Source: Cytophagaceae bacterium SCN 52-12
GTDB lineage: Bacteria > Bacteroidota > Bacteroidia > Cytophagales > Spirosomataceae
Reading direction: 5' to 3'
Length of the DNA: 60,383 nt
Assembly (NCBI GenBank): GCA_001724175.1
Contig: MEDT01000040.1
Coordinates: forward strand, 1-60,383
Below the pieces are notes generated by a model. It ran no database searches. It saw only the letters and a list, made by a program, of their open reading frames with translations, and was not told where the DNA came from. Positions 15,877-24,583 of the stretch are shown here, piece by piece; position 1 is the first letter of the stretch, and each line of letters starts with the position of its first letter. The position numbers and the translations under genes are program-made.

Positions 15877-17688
15877 TTATTTCGCTTCTTTAAAAGCTAT
15901 CGGCTCCTGGTTTCCGATAGGAACAAACATAGGCCCCGACATACAGGGGAAAGAACGTGTTTTGTAAATTCCGTTTTCGAGATAGCTTTCTGCCCAGCAG
16001 TACTCGCTTCCTTTCCGGTCATCGTTTTTTATCTGGGGCACATACCATAATACGAGCGCCTGGTTTTCAATATCTTCGGGATCGGGCTCAATAAATTTTT
16101 CGGGCCCCTGCCTGTAATCGGTATTGCAGCACGGCCCGATGCTGACCAGGTCCGACTCTCCCTCGTCGCGGTCGGCATGAAGCCTGGTCGCGAACAGGTA
16201 GGCGTTATCTCCCCTGCCGCCATCATTAAACTGCCCCTTGCCCGGCTCCAGGTAGTATCCCTTTCCTTCCGGCGACGAAAATTTATACTGGTATCCTTCT
16301 GGAGTATACCGCGTCCTGCTTTCCTGCAATCTCCATTGTTCTTTTTTCCACGGCTGCCAGCCGGATTCTCCCCATTCGTACAGGGTGTTGCCCGAACCGT
16401 AGAGCGCTATCCGCATGACCGGCCGGTAGGTACCGTTATTACCGCAGCCGCGGCCCAGGCTCGCACCTGCAACGCGCATGCGCCCGTCGCGATAAAACTC
16501 GAATCGCTGCAGGTAATTATAGTTGCAGGGCATCGGCCACTGCTTGCTGTTGAAAGTCTGCTCGAGGGCAAACCCGATCGTCTTACCGCCTTCTACGATA
16601 TCCACCACCCTCGGCTCGGTAACCGCCAGCACGGCCGCCTGGCTGAACTCCGGACACCCTACGGCATCGCTGTAGCCAAACCCGTCAGTGTTGCTATAGC
16701 TTACGTGCCAGTCTACAATTTTGGCGTTGCTGATCACGGGTACGCCGCGGTGGGTTACTTCCGAAATCCGCATACCATCGCTTGAGGTCAGGATATAGTT
16801 CAGCTGCCATTCATCTTTTTTGACAGAGTTGACCTGGCTGCAATAGCATTCCATGATCTTGTCATAGCGCAGGTTCCTTTCGCTGATCCGTTTCTCCGGG
16901 CCGGCATTGCCTACGTGAGTCCATCGTACCCCTACCAACCTCAGCTCTGTAAGATCCACTATTGCCCAAAGCGCTTTTTCATCCTTGACAAAGGTCGGCG
17001 CCACGCAAAGATGAAGGCTCTCTTCGCAGCGGGTATTGTTCAGGGCAGTTTTCGTATTGGGCATCAGCGCCTCCGACTCCCCGGGCTTAAAACCCAGCGC
17101 TTCTATCACTTCCGGGCTGTTGACTGCTATATGGAGCGCCACGTCCTTCAGGTGCAGCGGAATGTCGGGCTGCGTCTGAACAAGCTCATTTACCGCAAGC
17201 ACTTTCTGAGCCGTAAGGTCGACCAGCGCAGTGGTGGTGAGGTTAAGGCCGAAGTTATACATCTCAACCCTGTATATCGTCCCGTAGGCAGCTCCCTGGG
17301 GGATTTCCTGCGGCCTGGCCTTGTAAACGTTGAATATTTCGTTCAGGTAAGGCTTGCCGGTGCCCTTTTCAAACATGTTCTCAGTAAAAAGGGTATCCAG
17401 CACCGCCAGCTGCTGAGCTGACAACTCTTCCCTGCCCGCTTCTTCCAGGAAGATCAGCGGCAATTCCGATGACAGCGCCTTCTCTATCATCGCTCTTCTT
17501 TTTAAAAGCAGGGGACCGGAAACGGGCGGGGCATTATCGCTCAGCACCGATGTTTTGATAAGCTCCTTCCCATCCATATCGTTGCCCGGCTTCTTCCGGT
17601 CGCACGATGTTGCGAGGAACAAATAGAGGAAAGAGAGGAAAAAGGCAATTCTGTTCAACACAAGCATTATCTGAAAAATGCACTTCAA
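15877..17688 (-). CDS. copper-amine-oxidase-like lipoprotein, apparently lacking the copper ligands
   Basis: A 603-residue lipoprotein: a hydrophobic leader ends in A-T-S-C (Cys 29), so it should be lipid-anchored outside the cytoplasm; Met 8 is an alternative start. The C-terminal two thirds resemble the catalytic domain of copper amine oxidases: G-M-R-I-S-E-V-T-H-R-G-V-P-V-I, then P-C-N-Y-N-Y-L-Q-R-F-E-F-Y-R-D-G-R-M (385-403), where N-Y-D/E-Y normally carries the tyrosine that becomes topaquinone. Y390 fits that tyrosine. The downstream H-x-H copper motif seems replaced by Y-R-P-V-M-R-I (421-427), and the final histidine near the C-terminus is also not seen. A non-oxidase or altered-cofactor role is therefore likely. 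Remote homology, judged by eye. Confidence 0.55.
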   Translation of the reverse strand: MKCIFQIMLVLNRIAFFLSFLYLFLATSCDRKKPGNDMDGKELIKTSVLSDNAPPVSGPLLLKRRAMIEKALSSELPLIFLEEAGREELSAQQLAVLDTLFTENMFEKGTGKPYLNEIFNVYKARPQEIPQGAAYGTIYRVEMYNFGLNLTTTALVDLTAQKVLAVNELVQTQPDIPLHLKDVALHIAVNSPEVIEALGFKPGESEALMPNTKTALNNTRCEESLHLCVAPTFVKDEKALWAIVDLTELRLVGVRWTHVGNAGPEKRISERNLRYDKIMECYCSQVNSVKKDEWQLNYILTSSDGMRISEVTHRGVPVISNAKIVDWHVSYSNTDGFGYSDAVGCPEFSQAAVLAVTEPRVVDIVEGGKTIGFALEQTFNSKQWPMPCNYNYLQRFEFYRDGRMRVAGASLGRGCGNNGTYRPVMRIALYGSGNTLYEWGESGWQPWKKEQWRLQESRTRYTPEGYQYKFSSPEGKGYYLEPGKGQFNDGGRGDNAYLFATRLHADRDEGESDLVSIGPCCNTDYRQGPEKFIEPDPEDIENQALVLWYVPQIKNDDRKGSEYCWAESYLENGIYKTRSFPCMSGPMFVPIGNQEPIAFKEAK

Positions 17689-17727
17689 CGCCGGATCTCT
17701 ATACGGTGCGAAATGTCATACTATGGC

Positions 17728-17735
17728 CAAATTTA
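17728..17735 (-). promoter_or_regulatory. candidate -7 element TAAATTTG for the amine-oxidase-like gene
   Basis: An exact TANNTTTG on the minus strand, 40 bases upstream of the start codon and just after the adhesin terminator hairpin. Confidence 0.4.
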
Positions 17736-17743
17736 AATATTAA

Positions 17744-17790
17744 TACTCAAACAGAAAACAGCAGCCAGCCCGTTTGAAGGCTGGCTGCTG
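17744..17790 (-). terminator. Rho-independent terminator of the adhesin gene
   Basis: A perfect 12-bp stem (CAGCAGCCAGCC at 17759-17770 with GGCTGGCTGCTG at 17779-17790, 8-base loop), followed on the minus strand by the T-rich TGTTTTCTGTTTG. It starts about 30 bases after the adhesin stop. Confidence 0.85.
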
Positions 17791-17819
17791 TAACGTTGCG
17801 GGTCCGGAGAACCGGCCTG

Positions 17820-20800
17820 CTATTTTTTGGGCGCTATTACTACTTTAAAGTCGCGGGTAGTACCGTCATCCATCCTGACGCGGATGATGTGCAGGCCATC
17901 CCTGAAGCGTGCTGCAGGAATACCGTCTGCCGAAATACTGCCGGCGGTATACACTACATTGCCGCGGAGGTCGGTTACGCTGACACTCTTCACGCGGTTC
18001 AGATCGAGGTTGTTGCTGAACCTGATCGATTCGGAAGCCGGGTTCGGATAGACAAACGCTGCTTCCGCCACGTCTTTGGCAAAGTCTACCGAGACAACGC
18101 GGCTGATTTCCGAAGTACCGTCGAGATCAACAGTTTTCAGCCTGTAGAAATTGAGACCTCTTACAGGGCTGCCGTCGGTAAAAGTATAACGTTCTGCAAC
18201 GTTCTCACCACCCCTGGCTGCTACCGTACCGATTTTCACCCAGGTCTGAGCATCTCCGCTGCGCTGCACTTCGAAGTGGCTCGCGTTTACTTCGCTGGTG
18301 GTTTTCCAGGTAAGCTTCGCTGTCGCTCCTTCTTTTGCCGCACCGAACTGCACTAACCTGACAGGAAGCGCTCCCTCCGTAACAAGTCCTGCGTCGATAG
18401 TCGGGTTGTTGCGCCCGATATCCTCTACAGGGAGAGAAGTATCGATATCTATTTCACCCGTTTCGCCGGTAGTGCGGTCTGCGTCGCTATCGTCAGCGTC
18501 GTCTGCCCCGCTCTTATCCTGGTGAGTAAAATCACGGCCTGCCGGCTTAACAAACTTCACTTTGTACTTCCCTGACCGCAGGTTCGGGAAATTGTAGTAA
18601 CCATCTTTTCCGGCGTTGGCTGCAGTAACAGTAGTAGTTTCCAGCACGAATTCTTCTGCCGTTTCATCCCACTTGTACAACTCAACCGTTACGCCATTGA
18701 CGCCTTCTTCGGTTTCGTCCTGCTCACCATCCGTATCCTGGTCAAACCATACATAGTCGCCGATAGAGCCTACAGGTATGATACCTGCATCGATGGTCGG
18801 GTTGATACGCAGCAGGTCGGTCTCAGGCTTGGAAGTATCGATGGTTACGGTCTGGCTCCGGCCGTCGGCAGGATTCGCATCGCTGTCTGCAGCATTGTCC
18901 GATCCCCGGTTTGGATCCGTAAATCCGTAACCTTCGGGCAAATTACTGAACCCTACCTGGTACTCGCCGCTGGGCAGGTCGCCAAACCAGTAGTAGCCTT
19001 TTTTGCCGGATCCATCCGGATTGTTGCCTGTCGTCTGGGGAGCTCCGTAGGGTTCAAACAAATCCGTTAGCGGGTTTTTCTTATAAAGCGTAACAGTCAC
19101 GCCGTTGACACCTTCTTCATCTCCATCCTGTACCCCGTCGGAGTCGTTGTCAAACCATACATAGTCGCCGAGAGCGCCTACAGGCACGATACCGGCATCG
19201 ATGGTCGGGTTGATACGCAGCAGGTCGGTCTCAGGCCTGGAAGTGTCGATGGTCACGGCCTGGCTCCAGCCATCGCTATCAGCGTCGCTGTCCTGGGCAT
19301 CATCACCGCCCTGATCTGCATTTGTCAGCTTGTAGTTATCAGGAATATCGGTGAAACGCACTTTATACTCACCGCTCGGCAGCTCGTCAAACCAGTAATA
19401 GCCTTTCTTGCCCGACTCATTGGGATTGTCTCTCGTCTGCTGCGGAGCGCCGTACGGTTCGTATTCCGATGTAGCCGGATTCAGCTTATAGAGCGTAACG
19501 GTTACGCCGTTCACGCCTTCTTCGTCCGGATCCTGGATCCCGTCGGAATCAGTATCGATCCACACGTAGTCGCCGAGAGCGCCTAACGGAGCAAAGCCGA
19601 AATCGTGCGTGTGATCGTTCTCACCGGCATCTCCGAGGGTAAACAGCGCCGTTTCCGCATAAGTCTCATTCTCAACAGCTGCGCCATCGCTGTCGCGGGT
19701 ATCGCCGTTAGGATCACTTTCTCCCTGGTTGGCCTGTGTAAGACGGTCTGTTCCGAGTTCAGTCTGCTTACTTCCGCCACTGACGTTTGGAACGCGTACT
19801 TTGTACTGGGCGCCGAATACCAACGGCACGTTATATTTGAGGGCATCGGTGGATGTGCCCGTAGGATCGGAGGAGAATATGTAGTTACCATTGGCATCGG
19901 TCACAGCAGTCGCCACTACAGCACCGGTATTGTCAACCAGTTCTACGGTTACGCCTGCAATGCCGGGCTCACCTGCATCCTGGATACCATCGTTGTCTGT
20001 ATCGCGCCATACGCGGTTACCTATTTCGATCGGGGCGGGGTCGGTAAGCAATTCCACTTCGCCCATACCGTTGGCTTTGCCCCAGTAAGGAGCGGTACCA
20101 CTGGCAAATAAATAAGCGCCCTTATACACACCATTCCCTGTAGCGGTTCCGGGGGCATTTCCACTGGTATTGTTAAGGTTGTCATCCGCAGCTCCTGCGC
20201 TACCTGCATTTCCTCTGAGATTGTTAAAACCATTGCTATTGATCATCCTCTTGATCCCGCCGGTATTGAAAACATCAGTAGGGTCCATTGCCGTCATGAT
20301 CAGCTTTCCGCTGCCGGCCAGCAAGGCAAGTCCTCCTAAGCTGCTGGATCCATGGTTCCCACTTTCTCCTACCCGGTCGCCCCAGTAGTACTTTCCACCT
20401 CCCGGGCCATTTTGCTCCTGCTGGATAGATGAAGCCGTACTTCCGTTCACAGAGCCGTTATTCTCAATCGTCCATGTATTGTTGCCGTTGTTACCGGCTC
20501 TCAACACCTCTCCGGCTGCGATAGAAGATACCGAAGTCGTTCCTCCGGGACCTACCGGCGATGCCGGTCTGCGGTTTTCAACCCCCATCTGGTCTCCCCA
20601 ACGGTCACGGATACCCAGGACCATATCTCCGTTCACATCGAATTCTATGTCTGTCAGCCAGGCTTGTGAATAAGTCGTCAGGCTTTCACCCCTGTCGAGG
20701 CGATAAGTGGAAGTCCACGGGCGCCATGCTGTACCCTCTTGTTTTCCGGTTTGATCTGCGCTCGTAGGTTGTTTGGTATAGGTAAGCGGAAACGAGAGGA

Positions 20801-22043
20801 CAGGAGTACTGCTAAAAGTGTTGGTAACAGGATCGAATACAAAAACCTCGGCTTTGAGGCCGGTATTATTACCAATATCATTATTGTAAGCCGTCGCAGC
20901 GGAGCCGCTGGACTGGTATGTCGAGTGCTGGTAACTGCTTTCATTGGTAGTCACCACGCCTACATATACTTTTCCTCTGTAGTATTTCAAAGCAAAAGGG
21001 CGCCAATCGTTAGCGTAAGCTGCATCAGCCGAACCTCTTGCGGGTATCGGGATATCGAACGACACATGCGAGCCAGGTGTGGAAGCAGTAGCAACATTGA
21101 TCCGGTTCAGTTTCCGGTCGCCGAGCGTCACTACATAAAGGTCCTTTTCATCGTCTGACAGATCAATGTCGCCAAGACTCGACTTTCCAACTTTATCGAA
21201 GGCTTCGGTATCAGCGGCATCGCCGTCGCTTGTGGTAGCCAGGGTACCGTGTAGACCGGTGCCTACCGCGGCCGCATCAAATTTGTAAAACAAGGTAGGA
21301 TTGCCGGAAATATTGGTATGGTCGGTGTTGAAATCCATTTTGTAAATAGCACCGGCTCCTTCAGGGCCAAATCCGACATACCTTTTGGTAAAGGCAGCAG
21401 CATAAAGTGAACGGGTTCTTTTAGCATAGGCAATCCCCCAGATAGCGCCCAGACGGTTAGCGGTGGAGATATTGCCGCGCCCCGATGAGGCTAGGTTGCC
21501 GGTAGCGTTGAAAGGCAATGTCCATACAACGGCATTATTATTATAAGGGGCCGCATTTCCCTGATTACCGTTAATAAAGCCCGAAGTAGCTATTTTAGGA
21601 TTCTTACTGGAAGAATACTGTGCCGGGTAATTGATACCCAGGTTCACATTTTCCGCTCCTCCCGAAACGAACTGCACGCTGGTACCGCTGCCTGTCCCGA
21701 AAGCGCCGCTGAAATCACCTGCCTGCAGACCTGTGAACTCTACGCGATAATCACCGGCGGCCGGAATGTCCAGCGTATAGGTGCCGTCAGCGCCGGTAGT
21801 GGTCTGGGCTGCCTGCGTGCCGTCGGCAGCATAGGCAGTTACTGTTACGCCGGGCACACCGGGCTCCGCATAGGTAGCAGTGTTCTGCCGCGTGCCGTTG
21901 GCATCGAAATCCCGGTAAACTACCCCTTTGATATCGTGGGGCGCGACATACATCCCGACCAAAGCAAGCACTGCAGGAAACCCGACCAACAGGGCGGCCA
22001 GGGCTGTGAGCTGCTTTTTGACAGGTAGAAATTTAACTTTCAT
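17820..22043 (-). CDS. T9SS-secreted SdrD-B-repeat adhesin
   Basis: A 1407-residue surface protein. Order: signal peptide (1 to about 30); a first B-type domain (about 36-125); a long repeat-free region (about 145-670) with propeller-like strands; four SdrD-B-type domains beginning near residues 677, 824, 961 and 1097, each with a V-W-x-D-x-D-x-D-G-x-Q-D calcium-binding-type motif; a fibronectin-III-like segment (about 1220-1310, L-T-W-K-T-T-S-E-V-N-A-S-H-F); and a C-terminal T9SS type A sorting domain (from Y-P-N-P-A-S-E-S-I to K-V-V-I-A-P-K-K). The second and third full repeats are close in sequence. It should be secreted by T9SS and attached to the cell surface. It has its own terminator and an unusually long AT-rich upstream region. 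Confidence 0.88.
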   Translation of the reverse strand: MKVKFLPVKKQLTALAALLVGFPAVLALVGMYVAPHDIKGVVYRDFDANGTRQNTATYAEPGVPGVTVTAYAADGTQAAQTTTGADGTYTLDIPAAGDYRVEFTGLQAGDFSGAFGTGSGTSVQFVSGGAENVNLGINYPAQYSSSKNPKIATSGFINGNQGNAAPYNNNAVVWTLPFNATGNLASSGRGNISTANRLGAIWGIAYAKRTRSLYAAAFTKRYVGFGPEGAGAIYKMDFNTDHTNISGNPTLFYKFDAAAVGTGLHGTLATTSDGDAADTEAFDKVGKSSLGDIDLSDDEKDLYVVTLGDRKLNRINVATASTPGSHVSFDIPIPARGSADAAYANDWRPFALKYYRGKVYVGVVTTNESSYQHSTYQSSGSAATAYNNDIGNNTGLKAEVFVFDPVTNTFSSTPVLSFPLTYTKQPTSADQTGKQEGTAWRPWTSTYRLDRGESLTTYSQAWLTDIEFDVNGDMVLGIRDRWGDQMGVENRRPASPVGPGGTTSVSSIAAGEVLRAGNNGNNTWTIENNGSVNGSTASSIQQEQNGPGGGKYYWGDRVGESGNHGSSSLGGLALLAGSGKLIMTAMDPTDVFNTGGIKRMINSNGFNNLRGNAGSAGAADDNLNNTSGNAPGTATGNGVYKGAYLFASGTAPYWGKANGMGEVELLTDPAPIEIGNRVWRDTDNDGIQDAGEPGIAGVTVELVDNTGAVVATAVTDANGNYIFSSDPTGTSTDALKYNVPLVFGAQYKVRVPNVSGGSKQTELGTDRLTQANQGESDPNGDTRDSDGAAVENETYAETALFTLGDAGENDHTHDFGFAPLGALGDYVWIDTDSDGIQDPDEEGVNGVTVTLYKLNPATSEYEPYGAPQQTRDNPNESGKKGYYWFDELPSGEYKVRFTDIPDNYKLTNADQGGDDAQDSDADSDGWSQAVTIDTSRPETDLLRINPTIDAGIVPVGALGDYVWFDNDSDGVQDGDEEGVNGVTVTLYKKNPLTDLFEPYGAPQTTGNNPDGSGKKGYYWFGDLPSGEYQVGFSNLPEGYGFTDPNRGSDNAADSDANPADGRSQTVTIDTSKPETDLLRINPTIDAGIIPVGSIGDYVWFDQDTDGEQDETEEGVNGVTVELYKWDETAEEFVLETTTVTAANAGKDGYYNFPNLRSGKYKVKFVKPAGRDFTHQDKSGADDADDSDADRTTGETGEIDIDTSLPVEDIGRNNPTIDAGLVTEGALPVRLVQFGAAKEGATAKLTWKTTSEVNASHFEVQRSGDAQTWVKIGTVAARGGENVAERYTFTDGSPVRGLNFYRLKTVDLDGTSEISRVVSVDFAKDVAEAAFVYPNPASESIRFSNNLDLNRVKSVSVTDLRGNVVYTAGSISADGIPAARFRDGLHIIRVRMDDGTTRDFKVVIAPKK

Positions 22044-22721
22044 ACAAATCGATTTAGTTTATAAAAAATTACAAAAACGCATAACAGATCCGGGCTTTGT
22101 TGCAGAAGCATAACAAGGCCGCTCTGAAAACCGGCTACAGCATGCTGTAGTTAGTTTTCGAACATCAAGGTTCAATTAAAATCAGGCAGTTCCCGATAGC
22201 TTGTCACGACAGCAGCGCATCATAGAAGGGTTATAGTTTTTATAACATTAGAGATGTTCCATTTTTGTAGTAGGCATACTTCGAGTGAGCTTAAATTATA
22301 GTTCTGTTTACCGACTAGAAATACACCTACCTTACAAAATTGCGTCAAATATAAAGATGCATACCAACTAAAAAAACTACAAATATCGAAGCGCGTAGTT
22401 CTTCCAGATCTATACGCCATTTGCACACATAAAAAATTGCACATAATACAATTATAATATATTGATTATTAGTACTTTAAATTTAAAAACTGTCGTTAAA
22501 CGTATAGAACTAATCCTACATGCGTATAGAAGTATTTCTACATAAAAATCGAAATCCAAAAAACTGACTTTAATCATATTTTTTAAATCGAAAAAAAATA
22601 ATAAGGCATTTTTCCCTACCCTTTCCGCCGGCCGGCTACCCGTGCGGCAGGAACTCCGGGTATGCCTGACACCGGGCCGCCTTTCTGCCTGAAAACATAT
22701 CTTCTAAAACTGCTCCGTCTA
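22044..22721. other. AT-rich non-coding region between the adhesin and dnaX
   Basis: Nearly 700 bases without a supportable gene; most (22050-22640) is clearly more AT-rich than its surroundings, and the last 60 bases are GC-rich. A minus-strand TATATTTG (22346-22353) matches the -7 consensus and would give the adhesin an unusually long leader of about 300 bases. Short reading frames here, e.g. 22220-22444, have no recognisable features. Confidence 0.5.
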
Positions 22722-22752
22722 TTTGAAAATACACTACCGAGGTACTATCTTG
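22722..22752 (+). promoter_or_regulatory. candidate dnaX promoter (TTTG-N20-TATCTTG)
   Basis: TTTG (22722-22725), a 20-base spacer and TATCTTG (22746-22752, one base shorter than TANNTTTG) sit directly before the ATG at 22758. With a start site about 7 bases after the -7 box, the message would be leaderless or nearly so. Confidence 0.4.
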
Positions 22753-22757
22753 CGACA

Positions 22758-24527
22758 ATGGAGAATTTTGTTGTTTCTGCGCGCAAATACCGTCCCGTCA
22801 CTTTCGATTCGGTGGTGGGACAATCTCATATTACCACCACTTTAAAAAACGCGATTGCGACCAATCACCTGGCCCAGGCTTTCCTTTTCTGCGGTCCGAG
22901 GGGAGTTGGTAAAACCACGTGCGCCAGGATCCTTGCCAAAACCACCAACTGCCTCAACCTGTCTGACGACATCGAGCCGTGCGGCAAATGCGAATCCTGC
23001 GTCAGCTTTCAAAATAATGCGTCAATCAACATCCACGAGCTTGACGCAGCCTCCAATAACTCTGTCGACGATATCAGGAACCTGACAGACCAGGTCAGGT
23101 ATCCTCCGCAAACGGGCAAATACAAGATCTATATTATAGATGAGGTCCACATGCTTTCCCAGGCGGCTTTCAACGCATTTCTGAAAACCCTGGAAGAGCC
23201 CCCCTCCTACGCTATTTTTATCCTGGCTACCACCGAAAAGCATAAAATACTACCGACGATCCTCTCGCGATGCCAGATCTTCGACTTTAACCGGATACAG
23301 CCTAAAGATATTTCGGACCACCTGGCTTCGATCGCCGGCAAGGAAGGCATCAAAGCCGAGCCGGAAGCGCTGGAGCTGATTGCGCAGAAAGCCGACGGCG
23401 GATTGAGGGACGCCCTGTCCATGTTCGACCTCAACGTCACCTTTTCCAAAGACCAGGTGCTGAGGTACAAGGAGGTGCTGGAAAACCTGCACATCCTCGA
23501 TTATGATTATTACTTCAATATCGTGCAGGCTTTCCTGGCAAGCGACCTTCCCCGCGCGCTGGTGCTTTTCGATGAAATCATCCGGAAAGGTTTCGACGGC
23601 CATTTATTTATAGGGGGCCTGATGGAGCACCTTAGAAATCTCCTGGTTTGTAAAGACCCGGTAACGGCCTCGCTGCTGCAGGTTTCCGAATCGGCCCGGG
23701 CGAAGTTTGCTGAGCAGTCGCAGCATACCCCGCTCAGTTTCCTGCTGTCGGCGCTGAGCGTAACCAGCCAGTGCGACCTCCAGTACAAAACCGCCAAAAA
23801 CCAGCGCCTTCACATAGAGCTGTGCCTGATGAGGCTTGCGCATATCACCGACGTGCTCGATCTTTCCTCAGTAGCGGCCGTTGATGAAACGGCAAAAAAA
23901 AAAGTCCCTGAGCCGGCCCCCGCAGATAACACCTTCGTAGAAAAGGAAAACAGTGTCCCGGTCCGGAGCGCCCCGGCGGCGCCCGTACCGGAAGCCGGTA
24001 TAGCGCCCGATGAACGGAGGCCGCTTCCCCCGCCCCCTTTGCGGCCCGTCAGTAAGCTGAAAAGCGTCCGGGAGGTGCTTACCATGGCTGAAGCCCCGGA
24101 AAAAAACGAGCCGGCCGTAAAAGCGGAGGGGCATCCTGTTTCCAGCCGCGCCGACCGGCGGGAGCTGACACCGGTCGCGCTTCAGGAGGCCATACGGGAT
24201 TTCCTCGACAAGCGAAATGCCGAAGGGCTCTCCTCGTCTACGGAGGAAGTAGCGCTGGCACGCCCGATCGAGCTCGGGAACGGCGTCATGAGCCTGGTCC
24301 TGGACAACGACCTTCAGCTCGAAAAGCTCAATGAAATCAAAGGAGAGCTTCTCTACTTCCTGAGAAGCCGCTTTGCTGCAGACGGAATGAAAATAGAAGG
24401 GAGGGTCGCCCCCTCGGAAGTCAAAAGAATGCCCTATACTCCAAAAGAAAAATTTGAATATATGGTTACAAAAAATGAAACCCTTATCGAATTAAAGCGG
24501 CGTTTCGGGCTGGAAATAGATTTCTGA
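22758..24527 (+). CDS. dnaX: DNA polymerase III subunit gamma/tau
   Basis: A 589-residue clamp-loader subunit. I start it at the ATG at 22758 (M-E-N-F-V-V-S-A-R-K-Y-R-P), which matches the conserved DnaX N-terminus; the frame extends 32 codons further upstream through the promoter candidate. Walker A G-P-R-G-V-G-K-T-T is near residue 46, followed by the four-cysteine zinc module C-x8-C-x2-C-x2-C (N-C-L ... C-G-K-C-E-S-C) and Walker B I-I-D-E-V-H-M-L, then the S-R-C sensor. A proline/glutamate-rich linker (about 390-470) leads to a tau-like C-terminal domain. No frameshift slippery run was looked for systematically; A9 at 23893-23901 in the linker is a possible slippage site. Confidence 0.95.
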   Translation: MENFVVSARKYRPVTFDSVVGQSHITTTLKNAIATNHLAQAFLFCGPRGVGKTTCARILAKTTNCLNLSDDIEPCGKCESCVSFQNNASINIHELDAASNNSVDDIRNLTDQVRYPPQTGKYKIYIIDEVHMLSQAAFNAFLKTLEEPPSYAIFILATTEKHKILPTILSRCQIFDFNRIQPKDISDHLASIAGKEGIKAEPEALELIAQKADGGLRDALSMFDLNVTFSKDQVLRYKEVLENLHILDYDYYFNIVQAFLASDLPRALVLFDEIIRKGFDGHLFIGGLMEHLRNLLVCKDPVTASLLQVSESARAKFAEQSQHTPLSFLLSALSVTSQCDLQYKTAKNQRLHIELCLMRLAHITDVLDLSSVAAVDETAKKKVPEPAPADNTFVEKENSVPVRSAPAAPVPEAGIAPDERRPLPPPPLRPVSKLKSVREVLTMAEAPEKNEPAVKAEGHPVSSRADRRELTPVALQEAIRDFLDKRNAEGLSSSTEEVALARPIELGNGVMSLVLDNDLQLEKLNEIKGELLYFLRSRFAADGMKIEGRVAPSEVKRMPYTPKEKFEYMVTKNETLIELKRRFGLEIDF

Positions 24528-24541
24528 CAGGGTGTCAGAAA
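24521..24541 (+). terminator. hairpin overlapping the dnaX stop codon
   Basis: TTTCTGACA and TGTCAGAAA form a perfect 9-bp stem with a GGG loop, with the stop TGA (24525-24527) inside the 5' arm. Only a weak T-rich stretch (CACTTTAG) follows, so termination is uncertain; it might protect or regulate the 3' end of dnaX. Confidence 0.4.
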
Positions 24542-24548
24542 TCACTTT

Positions 24549-24573
24549 AGTCGCCAGAGGCGACAGCATAACA
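24549..24573 (+). repeat. GTCGCC-AGA-GGCGAC hairpin followed by AGCATA
   Basis: A 6-bp stem with 3-base loop in the leader of the DUF72 gene. A related minus-strand sequence with GCC-AAAGGCGACAG-AATAG lies at 40991-41014, so this may be a small dispersed repeat. Confidence 0.4.
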
Positions 24574-24583
24574 CATCAATCAT

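Noticed and set aside
22220-22444. 74-codon minus-strand frame in the AT-rich gap
   Set aside because: No recognisable domain, no promoter or start context, and the region reads as non-coding.
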